NCBI RefSeq assembly: GCF_028769735.1
Contig: NC_088173.1
Location: 63,024,421-63,088,420, forward strand
Source of the DNA: Zonotrichia leucophrys gambelii
Taxonomy: Eukaryota; Chordata; Aves; Passeriformes; Passerellidae
DNA: 64,000 nt
Direction of reading: 5' to 3'
Position 1 is the first letter of the stretch. The number at the start of each line of letters is the position of its first letter. This document shows, piece after piece, positions 35,143-46,437 of the stretch. The position numbers were made by a program, and so were the translations under genes. Below the pieces are notes generated by a model that did not search any database, was not told the origin of the DNA, and saw only the letters and a program-made list of their open reading frames with translations.

Positions 35143-35490
35143 AATCACAGAATCATACAGGTTGGAAAAGTTTTCTAAGATCTTCAAGTCCAATCTTTGC
35201 CTGATCACCCCCTTGCCAACTATTCCATGGGACTGAGTGCCATGTCCAGTGGTTATTTGAACACCTCCAGGAATGTTCCTGGGCAGTTCATTCCAGTGTT
35301 TAACAAAACTTTCCATGAAAAAAATCTTCCTGATGTCCAACCTGAACCTCCTCTGGCACAGCTGCAGCTGTGTTCTCTTGTCCTGTTGCCTGGAAGATGA
35401 ACCCCACCTTGTTACAACCTCCTTTCAGGTAGTTGAAGCAAGTGATAAGGTCACTTCTGATTCTCCTTTTCTCCAGGCAAGAGAAAGCCA
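35143..35490 (-). mobile_element. CR1 LINE 3' end, about 350 bp
   Basis: The plus strand starts with AATCACAGAATCATACAGGT and TTGGAAAAGTTTTCTAAGAT, then GAACACCTCCAGGAATGTTC, GGGCAGTTCATTCCAGTGTT, TTCTCTTGTCCTGTTGCCTG and CCTTTTCTCCAGGCAAGAG. This is the antisense of a CR1 3' end of a subfamily different from the copy at 10047-11000. It is truncated near 35490 where ORF2 sequence would continue. Four overlapping short frames here (35137-35500) are by-products. Confidence 0.92.
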
Positions 35491-36713
35491 TATTATATGA
35501 AGTACAATTCCTCCGTGAATTTTTAATTTTTTAAAATTTTATTTCATTTTATGAATTAGATGATAAAGTATTATATTTATTATATTTTACAGCAGTATTT
35601 CTCTGTATTTAATAGATATGAAGTGGAGAACAAAACAAGCATATTAACTAAAGTTCATTAGACGTGATCAAAGAGTAAAATAAGAAAAAATTATGATTGC
35701 TGCATCTACATATGCATGCATATGTGTATGTGTGTGTATATATACGCCAAACTTCACCTTAAAAGATTTGGCAAACATCCCATTGCTGCCAGTCACAAGT
35801 CCAATGTAGTACAAAGGAAATTAGGCCATGAGAGTTAAAAGATCTGACACATTCTCTGTCAGGCTGGACAGAGGACCATGGTCCAATGAGAATGTTGTCT
35901 TATTCCATACACTGACATTACACTGTTGATGCTTTCAGCACCTACATGCAAGCATCTAAATTTGAAGAAAGCTACAGTTGTCTAGGGAAACGGATATCCT
36001 GGCCTCTGCTGTTGCCGAAATCCAGGTCTGAAACCCCTTGTGATACATGGTCTCCTCTCCAATTATTGTCACTCCGACTTCTGCATATATTCCTACAGAG
36101 TAGGCAGAATGGATCAGAATTTATGCTGAGAAAAATTCTCCATTTACATACATTCATAATGAAGAAAATATTTAAATCATTATTTTCCTGAAAATTAGCA
36201 TACACAAATGCAGCATCAAAAAGGTAAAAAGTAATATAAATATTATAAGTAGAGGTAATTTCTATTGTGAATAGTCCAATTGAGTGAGGTCAACTGTATT
36301 TATCAAGCATAAAAATTATAACAGAAAGAGGCAAAACCATCTCTCTCTATCAACATTTTTGTCAAAATGAATTGGTTTTGACTAGCAGGATATTCCAATG
36401 GACTACTCACTGTCAAAATACTAGAAAAAAACTCTTAAAAAATACCTCTTCTCCCTCCAGCCCTACACCTGTGACAGAAAATGTATTTCAGCTGTTTCTA
36501 GGCATGGCAGTCTTTTTTTTTTTTTTTTCCTAGTAGAAATAGCTTTAAAATAGAATATATAAGCATTTTATACAATCTACTACCTACAGGTTTCTCTTCA
36601 GTCCTTACTTAGCAATTTAAATATGGAAAAGTTTATGAACTGCAACTTTAACTTCTTGGCAAGTCTGCACATCAGTTTGGTAGGAATCCTACTTCACCTT
36701 AAATAAATAAAAA
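35491..36713. other. Unique AT-rich DNA with a small TG/TA microsatellite
   Basis: A TATGCATGCATATGTGTATG / TGTGTGTATATATA tract lies at 35708-35745. A 16-base T run lies at 36513-36528. Short frames at 35946-36205 show no domain. Confidence 0.55.
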
Positions 36714-37085
36714 TTCACAGAATCCCAGAGTCACCAAATGGATCAAGTTCTTAGAGTCACACAGTAACTGGGTCCCTGGGTTCCTGCTCAAGTCCCTGGT
36801 CCATTTGCTCAAGCAGGGTCATTCCAGAGCACACGGCACAAAATTCTGTCCAGATGGTTCTTGAATATATCAAGAACGTATTGATATACGTTGGGATTAC
36901 CTCCCTGGTCAGCCTGTTCCAGTGCTTGGTCACCTGCACAGTAAAGTTCTTTTCAATCATCAGGTGGTGCATCCGCTTCTGCTTGCTCTCCCTTGCGTGC
37001 TCGCTTGGCGTGACTGAGAACAGCCTGGATCCATCCTCTTGACACCCTCCCTTCCTCAGCAGTCTCTTTTATAAAAATATTGTAA
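36714..37085 (-). mobile_element. CR1 LINE 3' end, diverged subfamily
   Basis: The plus strand begins TTCACAGAATCCCAGAGTCA and continues with GAGCACACGGCACAAAATTC, TGTCCAGATGGTTCTTGAAT, CCTGGTCAGCCTGTTCCAGT, GCTTGGTCACCTGCACAGTA and CCATCCTCTTGACACCCTCC. This is antisense CR1 of a Y-like subfamily, more diverged than the copy at 35143. The two lie 1.2 kb apart in the same orientation but are separate insertions, since both include their own 3' terminus. Confidence 0.88.
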
Positions 37086-38740
37086 TGGTCATAATCATAT
37101 TTACCTTGCACGTATAATTAAATGCACCATCAAGCTGAGTAAGAAAAATGCACCATTGTATTTTGAAATGTGTTCAACGAGGAAAGAGGGAAGCAAAATC
37201 TTAGTGTGAAAATGAGATCTCTTAGTAACTAGTGACTATGTTCTGTTTGTGATTATAATATTTGTAAGGCAGACTTAACTCTAGTGGTTCCATCCATATA
37301 TGTTCTTCTATTCCATTTTTTAAATGTGTAATATTTCTTCAAACAAAAAATTCCAATTGATATAAGAATAATAGCAAGATACAATGGAGGTTAGTCCATT
37401 TATTCCTTTTAGTTTGAGAAAACCAGACCTACTAAAGGTAACCTCACTTGTTAGTGATCATGAGAAAAAATGAATTTTTTAGTAGAAAATTTAACAATAG
37501 AGCAAGAATAAAGATCTTGTTTCAGGTTGGCAGGTATAATGTTCTTGGTTTCAGCTGTCTGGTATAAAAAGAATCCACTTTTAATTTTTAAGATATTTAA
37601 AAGTTTGGGAATGGAGTTTTAGATGTCTGGAAGTGTTTAGAGGTCTTTGAACTTATGTTGCATGGTGCCAGTCTAAACATTCAGACTTGCAGATAGATGA
37701 ATTCTCCTCCTATGCAGTAAATTGTAAAGCATATTTCTTATGAATTATTATTATTATTATTATTAATTCTGTTTTACTTATCTGAAACATTTCTAAGTAA
37801 TTGATGTCATTTACCATTAAATATTACGTTTATCTATGGACTGTTTGGAAGCTCACTGCTGTGACACAGAAATTATGGTAATCAGTATTTTAGACTTGGT
37901 AAAAGAATTTTCCCTTTGGATCACAACAAAAAAATAATGGTTGAAGTCCAGTTGGAAGTCTCTTCACAGATAAGAGTTAAAGCTCTCCATAAATCAGTAT
38001 GTAGTGTGTGTGTGTATACATATATATATATTATAAAGTTAATTGTTATGAAATTAATATGGCATGTTACACTCATCTGCTACTCATGACATCTCTACAG
38101 GGCATGACTTAAACAGAAATGCTTAAAATAAAGTGCAAGTTTTCTCAAGTGTGGCTGCCTATATGAAGTACCAGTATGACTATCAAATTAAAAACAAGCA
38201 TAAAAAAAGCCAAAAAACACCAAGGCCAAACAGGTAATAAATCAGTTATTCTGTTGTTAACATTTACAAGTGTTGCATTGTATTGCTGGACCCACGTATT
38301 CCAATATATTCATCCCCCTCTGGTTGTTGCTGTCAGTCATTTGCACAATTCCCAGAGAGAAAAGGAGTATGTGTGGCATGTGATAAGAGAAATTAATGTC
38401 CAACTTTCTGAAGTGAGCACCAAGTGATAGGTGATGGCAGAGAAGTGTGATTTTTACATTTGATCTTGTTTTGTACTGTAATTATAAAAGGCAAACGAAA
38501 ATTATTAATTTCAAAAGGAAAACATACAAAAATAACAATAAACTGAGATGAGACATAGCTATTTTCACTTTCATGTGAACTTCCCCAGTTTTTGCTGGGA
38601 AGGTAAATAGCATGGATATATATATAGTCCATCCTGATGTACGAAAATAAGGGCAATGTTCATAGGAAAGGTGGCAAAGTGTTTTCAAAACAAAGATACT
38701 ATGTACCCCGTTCAATATTTAAAAAACTGCAGCAATAAAG
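37086..38740. other. Unique AT-rich DNA with simple repeats
   Basis: An (ATT)n tract lies at 37744-37765 and a (TG)n-(TA)n tract at 38004-38035. No gene recognised. Confidence 0.55.
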
Positions 38741-39424
38741 TGTTAGGGTTTCCTTCCTCCTCTAGCTTGGGGTATACTGTACCAGCATGGACCAGTGTTC
38801 TGGTGGTGTCGGATTCCCGGCTGTTTAGATAGCCTGGAAAGGCCCGGGGTGGCCTTGGACAGCCTGCGCTTCAGAGGACGAGAAGAGGCTTCAGTTCTTT
38901 TCTCGGTCTCGGTGTTTATTAATTGTTTATCTAAAAGATTTTCTTTCGGCTCGACAGAGGTCTGCTCAGCAGCCAGCCATGAGCACACTCCGAGCCCCCT
39001 GGGGCGGTCACCTATCTTTATACTCAAAGTTGCGTGTACAATATTTATCATTTTTCCCCAATACCTTTCACCCTTATTAACCAGTGCACTTTTAGTAATG
39101 ACCAATCCCAAAGCGCCACCATCACCACAGAAGATGGAGGAGAAGAAGAAGAAGAAGAAGGACAGGACACGCCCCAATTCCTCCATCTTACTTCTCTAAA
39201 CCCCCCTGTACAGAAATCCTAAACCCTGTGTTTCACTCTCTAATTAACTAATCCCTTCACCATTCACCCCGGTGAAACCCTCCTATCCTCATACAGGTGT
39301 CATCTCCCGTGTAGGATCAAAGTCCAGCCACCAGACACTTCTGGCAACATTCCAGGACTCCCGAGCCCCCCAAGGGTGGTCTCGGTGACTCGGCACCTCA
39401 GTCCTGAGGTGCTGAGATCCCACA
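38741..39424 (-). mobile_element. Solo LTR of an endogenous retrovirus, minus strand
   Basis: A well-preserved, CpG-containing LTR read on the minus strand. It starts TGTGGGATCTCAGC (at 39424) and ends CCCTAACA (at 38741). TATAAA lies on the minus strand at 39022-39017. AATAAA lies at 38920-38915, about 100 bases further on, followed by a G+C-rich U5. This order (U3, TATA, poly(A) signal, U5) fixes the orientation. A GAA-type simple repeat sits in U3 at about 39131-39162. The two flanks (AATAAAG and TAGTGGA) do not give a clean target-site duplication, so an end may be off by a few bases or rearranged. The 147-codon minus and 134-codon plus frames inside are not retroviral genes. No gag, pol or env sequence adjoins. 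Confidence 0.78.
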
Positions 39425-42059
39425 TAGTGGATCTGTTTCCAGTTGATGAAGTCACTTTCAGTCTCCACACATATAATTCACAGCTGAAGCAGAATATAAG
39501 GGAAGAGATCAGATCATTATTTTAACACTCCTCTAACGTATTTGAAGATCCATCCAGTGACTCAGAAGATTTAGAAAATGCTACAGGAATACTTTAAGCC
39601 CAGCTAGTAAAAGTGCCTAGTATTTTTCATCCTGACTGAATAGCATCAGCAGCTTGATTTTTCACCTTCATTATATATCCTTTATTTTTTTTTTTTTGAG
39701 GGAGCTTTTTATTTTTTCTTTTATAATCTTAGTATTTCTTAAAAAGGCACTAGAAACATTGTAATTTTTGTGGTTCTTTGGATTGCACATCAGGCTTAGC
39801 AGAATACTTTTGAGAGTCACAATTGGCATTCTTATATTTGGCCAACACTGTTCTCAATCTACTCTCCTTCAAAATACTTCAGAATATAAGAGCTCTTCTA
39901 TTCTCAGGGATTAATTTACCAATTTAAAGTAGTTAGAATACATTCTTTTAATGTCTTTTTCCCATTTCCCCTGATTTTCCATTCCAGCATATGAAAACAG
40001 ACTGTCTTTGCACTGTGAAGTCTTTAATTAAGCAGATAAACAATAGACTTATGAAAAACATTCATTATTATATTCATTTCCCCTTTGCAATTTAAACCAT
40101 CAACAGAAAATTTAAATAAATAGAAACCATGTATAATTTGCAATTAATTTTTTCCCCACTTTCTCTTCATCTAGTGAACTGTCAAAATATTTGCTCATGA
40201 CATAATGAGTCAGATTTTTTCTGCCTTTTCCATACTTTCCATGTTTTCTGCTGTACATGGAGGCAAAATTTCTGTAGCTATCAAGTTTTCTAGATTTTCG
40301 GAGGAAAAGTCCATAAACTTCTGTTTTCAAAACATGCTTTTGATTGGGCATAAAATTATATTATACTTTACACTTTTAAGAATTTCTGGCACTTAAAAAG
40401 TCAAAATCATAGGTTTCCAGAAGATAAAAAGGTATATCAGAGGAAAAAGTAAAGCGCAAATTTAAGTATGCTCTGCTTCAGGTTGCATTAATTTGAGGAA
40501 GAATGTGATTCAAACACAAAAAAGTATTACTCTAACAAAAACCCAAAATCTCTGCTTATTTAAACTTCTTAAATTAGAAGTTGTAAACTATGCAAGAAAG
40601 AAACTGGTCAGGTGAGGATATAAGTAGATATGAAGGGCCAGAGTAGTTTGGAAAGTTTAATTGTCCAGGTCTCCACATTGCTTCACAGTTCTGGTGGAAA
40701 TTTCCTATTATTGTGTGATCTTTTCTCTCTCATGACGCATCTTAAAGAAAGCAAGCTCACCCTGCACAAATATACATGATGATTGTCTTTGCCTTTCTTT
40801 CCTGTGATGAGGTCATACAATTAAGAGCAAGTTATATCCAAATTAGAATTCAGTTTAATCAAGCATATAAAAAGATCTCATTTGATCTTGGGATCCAAAA
40901 ACACAGAATCATTTGATGGATCCATTTGACTTCTGTCTTGATATCTGAGGCCCTCTTTGTGCAACCCAGTGAGGGAAATGTTTTGTGATTCTCATCTCAA
41001 GTTCCTGCTCACTGAATATCTCAGCTTCAATGAACATGATAGAATTTGTGAACATGGTAAAAATGAACAGAAATATTTGCCATTTTCTTCAGTAAATTTT
41101 ATTTTGGATTCTACCTGTGCAAAGCATGCTGGATTTATTTGTGACTGTGATAACCAATGATTGATCAAATTGCCATTAGCTTATTCTGGCAAATTTTCAT
41201 TCACAAATACTATCACATTATCAGTTAGATTTCTGTAAAGGTTCATCAAAAGAGCTGTGATTATAACCCTCAAGAACTATTCTGAAATACTTTTGAAATT
41301 GTTTCATTATCCTCCATTAAAAGTACTTCCAGAAGTAATTTTTAAATTGTTGAAATTAATTATATTTGCAAATCTTAAACATTGCTAACACAATCACTTC
41401 CACACTTCATAAGGTGGAAAATTTCCTACCTACAGGTAACACAACCTGCAAAGGGGACTCTATTAGAATACGCTTTGTGATGTTAGTTTTACCATCTTAG
41501 TTTTACAAGTCTTTTCATATCTTCATTATCATCAGGGACACAAAACTCAGAGTCCAATGCAGAGCAAAAGATTACAAAATAATCTTCATAGAAAATCCTT
41601 TTTAGTTTGTTAGCAAAGAAAACTATGGGAAAAGGTAAAATGAAAAAAAACCCAGATGTGCATTCAGAAAAAAATCAATATGGTTCTATGCTTGTGCACA
41701 GGCAGTCTTGACATTTCATTATGCATTATTCTTGGCATTCACTTTATATTAACACATATAATTTCTGAAATATCTGAGAAATAATTTGAAGTAATTTGAA
41801 TTGAGAAGCACTGTATTGCATAAGCTAATATTATTGACAATTGTTTAGGGAATTAAAATCGGTATTTCACACCTCAGATCTCAGCAGTAACAAAATAATA
41901 ATAAGAAAGCAAAGCAACTGTCCAAGGGGAAAAAAAATAATCAAGTAATGGAAAAATTTAAGATTAATAAAGAAAATAAAGGGGGTTGATGCAACTTCTT
42001 ACGTGAAGGTAAAAGTCAAGAAGAAAAACAGTGTTTATGTGTCAATTTTGGGCACACAG
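39425..42059. other. Unique AT-rich DNA
   Basis: No mobile element recognised. A 67-codon frame at 40957-41160 has a fairly protein-like composition with several Cys and His but no recognisable domain, no splice context and no conserved start. I do not call it a gene. A 13-base T run lies at 39685-39697. Confidence 0.5.
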
Positions 42060-42785
42060 GTGTTCAGGCCGGACTGATGGGCTGAGACCAACAACTGCAC
42101 AAGGCTGAGCAAGGCCCAGTGCTTCAGTCACAGCCTCCCCCTGCAGGGCTGCAGGCTGGGGGAGCAGTGCTTGCAAAGCTGCCCAGCAGAAAAGGGCAAT
42201 GCTGATCCACAGCTGCTGAGCGCCAGCCAGCTGTGCCCAGGTGGCCAAGGAGGCCGATGGCATCCTGGCCTGTGCCAGCAACAGGGCAGGGCAGGGATTG
42301 TCCCCCTGTACCCGGCTCTGGGGAGGCCACACCTCAAATCCTGTGTCCGATTCTGGGCCTCTCACTGCAAGGAAGACATTGAGGGGCTGGAGTGAGTCCA
42401 GACAAGGGCAAAGGAGCTGGGGAAGGGTCTGGAGGCCAAGTCATGAGGAGCAGCTGGGGGAGCTGGGCGTGCTTAGCCTGAGGATGCTCAAGGAAACGTT
42501 ATCACCCTAAAACTGCCTGAAAGGAAGTGTTAGACAGGTGGGTGCCAGCTTTTTCTCCCAGGTAACTAGTGACAGGACAAGAGAGCCTTAAGCAGAGCTG
42601 GGAAAGGTTCAGGTTAGACAACAGGAAGAACTTCTTTATGTAGAGTTGTTAGGCATTGGAATGGGCTGCCTAAGGAGGTTGTGGAGTCATGGCATTTAGT
42701 GCTATGGTCTAGTTGACAAGTTATTGGTAAAATATTGGACTCAATGATCACAAAGGTCTTTTCCAACTTAAATTATTCTTTGATA
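42060..42785 (+). mobile_element. CR1 LINE, C-terminal ORF2 and 3' end, about 725 bp
   Basis: The plus strand carries a long CR1 3' portion. It shows GCAAGGCCCAGTGCTTCAGT, AAGCTGCCCAGCAGAAAAGG, GTGCCCAGGTGGCCAAGGAG, GATGGCATCCTGGCCTGTGC, GGACATTG-type text, CTGGAGTGAGTCCAGACAAG, then AACAGGAAGAACTTCTTTAT, GGAATGGGCTGCCTAAGGAG and TTTAGTGCTATGGTCTAGTT. It ends with ATGATCACAAAGGTCTTTTC and AATTATTCTTTGAT. The order covers the end of ORF2 and the 3'UTR with its tail, in a J-like subfamily. Several frames on both strands (42042-42510) arise inside it. ORF2 is interrupted by small indels, so this copy is dead. Confidence 0.93.
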
Positions 42786-43780
42786 ATGTGGAATAAAAAG
42801 AACCCTGGATCTTAGATATGTATTACAGCACTACTTAATGGAAAATACTCTTACTGTTAAGAACAATCAGTTTGATACCAACAGATGGTTCTCTTTCAAA
42901 TATTATTGCCTCAAATATTATTGGGTCAGTGAGGTAAATGTAGAAACAAGTTTTAGTCCAATGAATTGTAATGCATTAATTATTGTAATAATTCATCTAA
43001 GATGTTGATTCTAGAAAAAAAATCGGATTATTTTTATTTGCATAGTGACATAAAATCTACAGTTATCAAGAACTTATTGTTGCCATCACTTCAGATGTTT
43101 AAACAGAATATAAACTTTTTCAACAGTTTGATTCTGTTATCTAATTTTTTGTGACTATATAATTTCTGAACTACTAAATTCTTCCAGAAAAATAAAATGC
43201 CTAACTTAAAATTACAGCACTGTGTGAGGTTGTACAATACCCCATGTAGTGCTGTGCTGTGTTGAATGATATCGCACCACAAAAATTATTATTCAGTATA
43301 ATGCATTATTTATAGTTTGGGCTTGCAGATGTTGAAGTGTATCATACATCAATAACTACTTTGTTGGCTATCAGTAAAGGTTGTTTGAAGGAGAACTTTT
43401 TACTTTACTCAAGCAAATTCAGAAGAAACAGAAAAAGAAACATTTTTCTTACAAAACAAATCAACAAACTAGTCCAAAGAAATCTCTTAAAGCAAGATAA
43501 AATAAATCAGATAAATAGAAATACAAATATATATAGAAAATACTATGTATAAGAAAGTCCTCATATGACCTTATTTTGAGTTTGGTTGCTTCATCTCAGT
43601 AAAGATGTACCAGAGATTAATGAGATTCATGCAAAGGCGACACAAACGATTAATGATAAGGTAAGATTTACATAATATGAGAGGTTACAGTGACAAAGTA
43701 AGAGGAAAAAAGAATACTGTGGGAAGTTGAGTAACTTATGAAGGACAAATGTAAATGCATTACTCACACTTTTTAATTTA
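42786..43780. other. Unique AT-rich DNA
   Basis: No gene or mobile element recognised. Confidence 0.55.
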
Positions 43781-43785
43781 GTTTT

Positions 43786-44406
43786 TGTCCTGGGTTTAAA
43801 AACTTAATGGAGAAATTAAGCCGCTCAAGACATCCCCTTTTCTACCATGGAGAAATAAATGCTAAGGGAGACTGAAGTCAGAGTCACAATTTTCTAAAGA
43901 GGCTTGTAATAAACACAACAATAACAATTAATGAGTTCACAAAAAGAGAATGGCTTAACCAACAAAGGCAAGGTATCACGTGCCCCCCTCCTTGTCCAGG
44001 GCAAAACCAAAATTGTGGCTGCCCCCATGCCTTCCGCCATGTGGTGCTCATGAGAGCAAAGGACAGCGCACCAGAGAGGTTCTTTTTGTGGCTCAACCTC
44101 CTCCTCCCAGCCAAGGAAGAACGCAAAATCGGGGGCAGAACAAAACTTGGAGAGCTGGTTGGGACCAGGAGCTGCTCTGCCGATGGGTGCTGGGCAAGTT
44201 CCATGCCCATGACAGCAGCCATGGTGGGAGCCAGGCAGCCGCTTCCCCTCCCCAGCCCCGGGCCTGAGCAGAATGACCGCCTTGCTGCCTCCCTGCCGCC
44301 TTTAAAATGCACTCCTCTAACAATGAGCTAGAGAAGTGTAAAATACACAATCGTGGTCACCTCCACATAATGCTAAACTCTGCCTCCTGTCCCTGTAACT
44401 AGGACA
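43786..44406 (-). mobile_element. Solo LTR with perfect 5-bp target-site duplication
   Basis: The 621-base element begins TGTCCTGGG and ends CTAGGACA, giving six-base inverted termini TGTCCT/AGGACA. It is flanked by GTTTT at 43781-43785 and GTTTT at 44407-44411. These boundaries make it a complete solo LTR, left by recombination between the two LTRs of a provirus. A TTTAAAAT element at 44301-44308, next to a G+C-rich part, suggests the minus strand is the sense strand, but no clear AATAAA on that strand confirms this. The 142-codon minus frame at 43884-44312 and the plus frames inside have no retroviral domain. Confidence 0.85.
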
Positions 44407-44411
44407 GTTTT

Positions 44412-46214
44412 ACAACCAAAAACCAGCAGAAAATCCAAAGCAATACTGAGGCCTTTCTCAGGCTTTCCACACAGAGGCCTTCTTGTTTATGAAAATGTAT
44501 TTACATTATGTTCATATTTAGAGGTTCTGAAGGATGCCTCTTACCGAATTTCCCCATATTTTTCTGCTTATATTCTTTACTTGAGTGGCTGTGTAAGAAA
44601 GCTAGTCTTCAAATTATTATTCCCTCGGTTTATTCAATCTAGAAAAGTCTAAAGGAGACTGTGAGATTATACTTTATTCTTTTGAAAGATGGTTTCTTTC
44701 TTCTTCTTTTTTTTTAACTTCCGTAAGAGTTTTTATTTTTGACTCTTTTAAACACTGATAGAAAGCCTGAACTGTATTATGAGATAAATGGCTATGAATG
44801 CTTAAAATTCAGACAGTGGCCTGTGAGTGACACTGCATATAGATTTTGTATTCTAATAAGAGGTTAACAGCTCAGATTACCTCTTGTAATTCACATAAGT
44901 ATTCCTGACACTGAAATTCATGATCCAAAAAGGTGATAAAAACATACCCAAAAGAGAGAAAAGGGAATACTGGGGAAAAAATATACTGTCACTCGAAGTA
45001 ATAGATTTGGACAGTACATTTTGCATTAAAATAGTATATTTTTGGTATAAACTGAAGGTGAGCTGGGAAAGGATTCAATCATCAGAACTACAAAAATGCA
45101 TGTTAATTGTGAATTTGTAAGTTTTTATGTTCTCCCATTTTATGATTTAATTGCGATTCTAGCAAACTTTGCCTGATCTGCTTCTAGCACTGGCTAGCCT
45201 GCTACAAGACTATTCATTGCTTCTCCATAGCAGGAGAGATGAGTCTAAATCAGTCTCTATGTTTCCCTGCTATAAGAGTAAATATGTTTTTTTCAAATAG
45301 CAAGAACTTTTTGTTAAGAAACACTGACTACTAGCCAGATCTAGAAACAAGAGTTTGGAGCAAATGAAGCAATTCACTAACTCACTAAGGCAGCTCCTCT
45401 GTTACAAGACACTAACTAACCTGGATATTTAATGATGTGTTCCAGTTTGTTCCAGATGTTTGCTGTTTAAGCTGTAATGTAGTGCATTAAAGTTCATTGA
45501 TTTATTCAAAGTCAGGCATAATAGTATCCAAAATTACAATAGTAGGATTTTTACATTATAGTAAGTAAAAAGATGTCTTTTTTCCCCTCTGGTTTTAATG
45601 CAATCAAATACCAATGATTTTTATAGGATTTTAATGGGTGCAATAATACATAAATATCCAATTATATTATTAGAATACACCAATTTTAAATATTGAAATG
45701 CAGAAGGATCATCAACAAGGTTGTTTGTTAAGATGTTAAGCTTTAAATTCAATTGCACATAGAAATGGGGTTCATCTGTAAATTTTGAAAAAAATTAATA
45801 GACCTCTGGTTTATTTGGTTTAATTTTCTGTCTATTTGGTTAAGTTATTAACCATCTCACATAACTCTAGCTAAGTGCCTAAAATTAATTGCTTAATTAG
45901 GTCTATTGGCAAGAAGAAACAGATTAAAAATAACAAATCCAAGCTCAAAAAGCGCTACCTGTGAAGGACCAGATGATGTTAACTAGTTTTGCCTGTTTGC
46001 TATGGAGAAAATATAGACAACTAGATTACGGCAGACACAGAACATTGGATGTCAGATGACATGTATCTTATTTGATGTGCTTTACTTCAGTTACTAATAC
46101 TTTTTTCTCTGGATGCCTGCACAGAACTGCATAATGAAAATAGACAATGATGTCTACTCAGGAGTGTAGAACAGGTGACATGAATAATCTCAAGAGAGAC
46201 AGAAGAAATCCAGC
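44412..46214. other. Unique AT-rich DNA
   Basis: No gene or mobile element recognised. Confidence 0.55.
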
Positions 46215-46437
46215 TGCCATGGTTTAACACCAGCTGGCAACTAAGGCCCAGAGCTACTTGCTCACTCCCTCTCAGCGGGAGCGGGGAGAAAATCCGAAGG
46301 GTAAAAGTGAGAACACTGATCAGCAGTAATGAAAACATCCCTGCATTATCAACCCTGTTTTCAGCACAAACCCAACACACAGATCCATACTGGCTACAGT
46401 GAAGAAAATCAACTGTGCTGCAGCCAAAACCAGCACA
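46215..46437 (-). mobile_element. Internally deleted solo LTR (ERVL-type family)
   Basis: Both termini of a common avian LTR are present on the minus strand. The left edge is TGCCATGGTTTAACACCAGC followed by TGGCAACTAAGG and GCTCACTCCCTCTC. The right edge is CAGCCAAAACCAGCACA. Only 223 bases separate the ends, against about 550-570 in the related copies at 52281 and 57477. A deletion of roughly 330 bases joins the two sides near 46313. The flanks CCAGC (46210-46214) and TCAGC (46438-46442) agree at four of five bases, fitting a 5-base duplication with one later mutation. Confidence 0.82.

Noticed and set aside
38743..39199. 147-codon minus and 134-codon plus frames
   Set aside because: Both lie entirely within an LTR, where no retroviral protein is encoded, and include a simple GAA repeat.
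40957..41160. 67-codon frame with several Cys and His residues
   Set aside because: The Cys/His spacing fits no zinc-finger pattern, there is no splice or poly(A) context, and one such frame per window is expected by chance.
42042..42510. Five overlapping frames on both strands
   Set aside because: All are shadows of the CR1 copy at 42060-42785. The true ORF2 frame is broken.
43884..44350. 142-codon and 85-codon minus frames and two plus frames of about 95 codons
   Set aside because: All are inside the solo LTR with defined ends and target-site duplication, and no domain is recognised.
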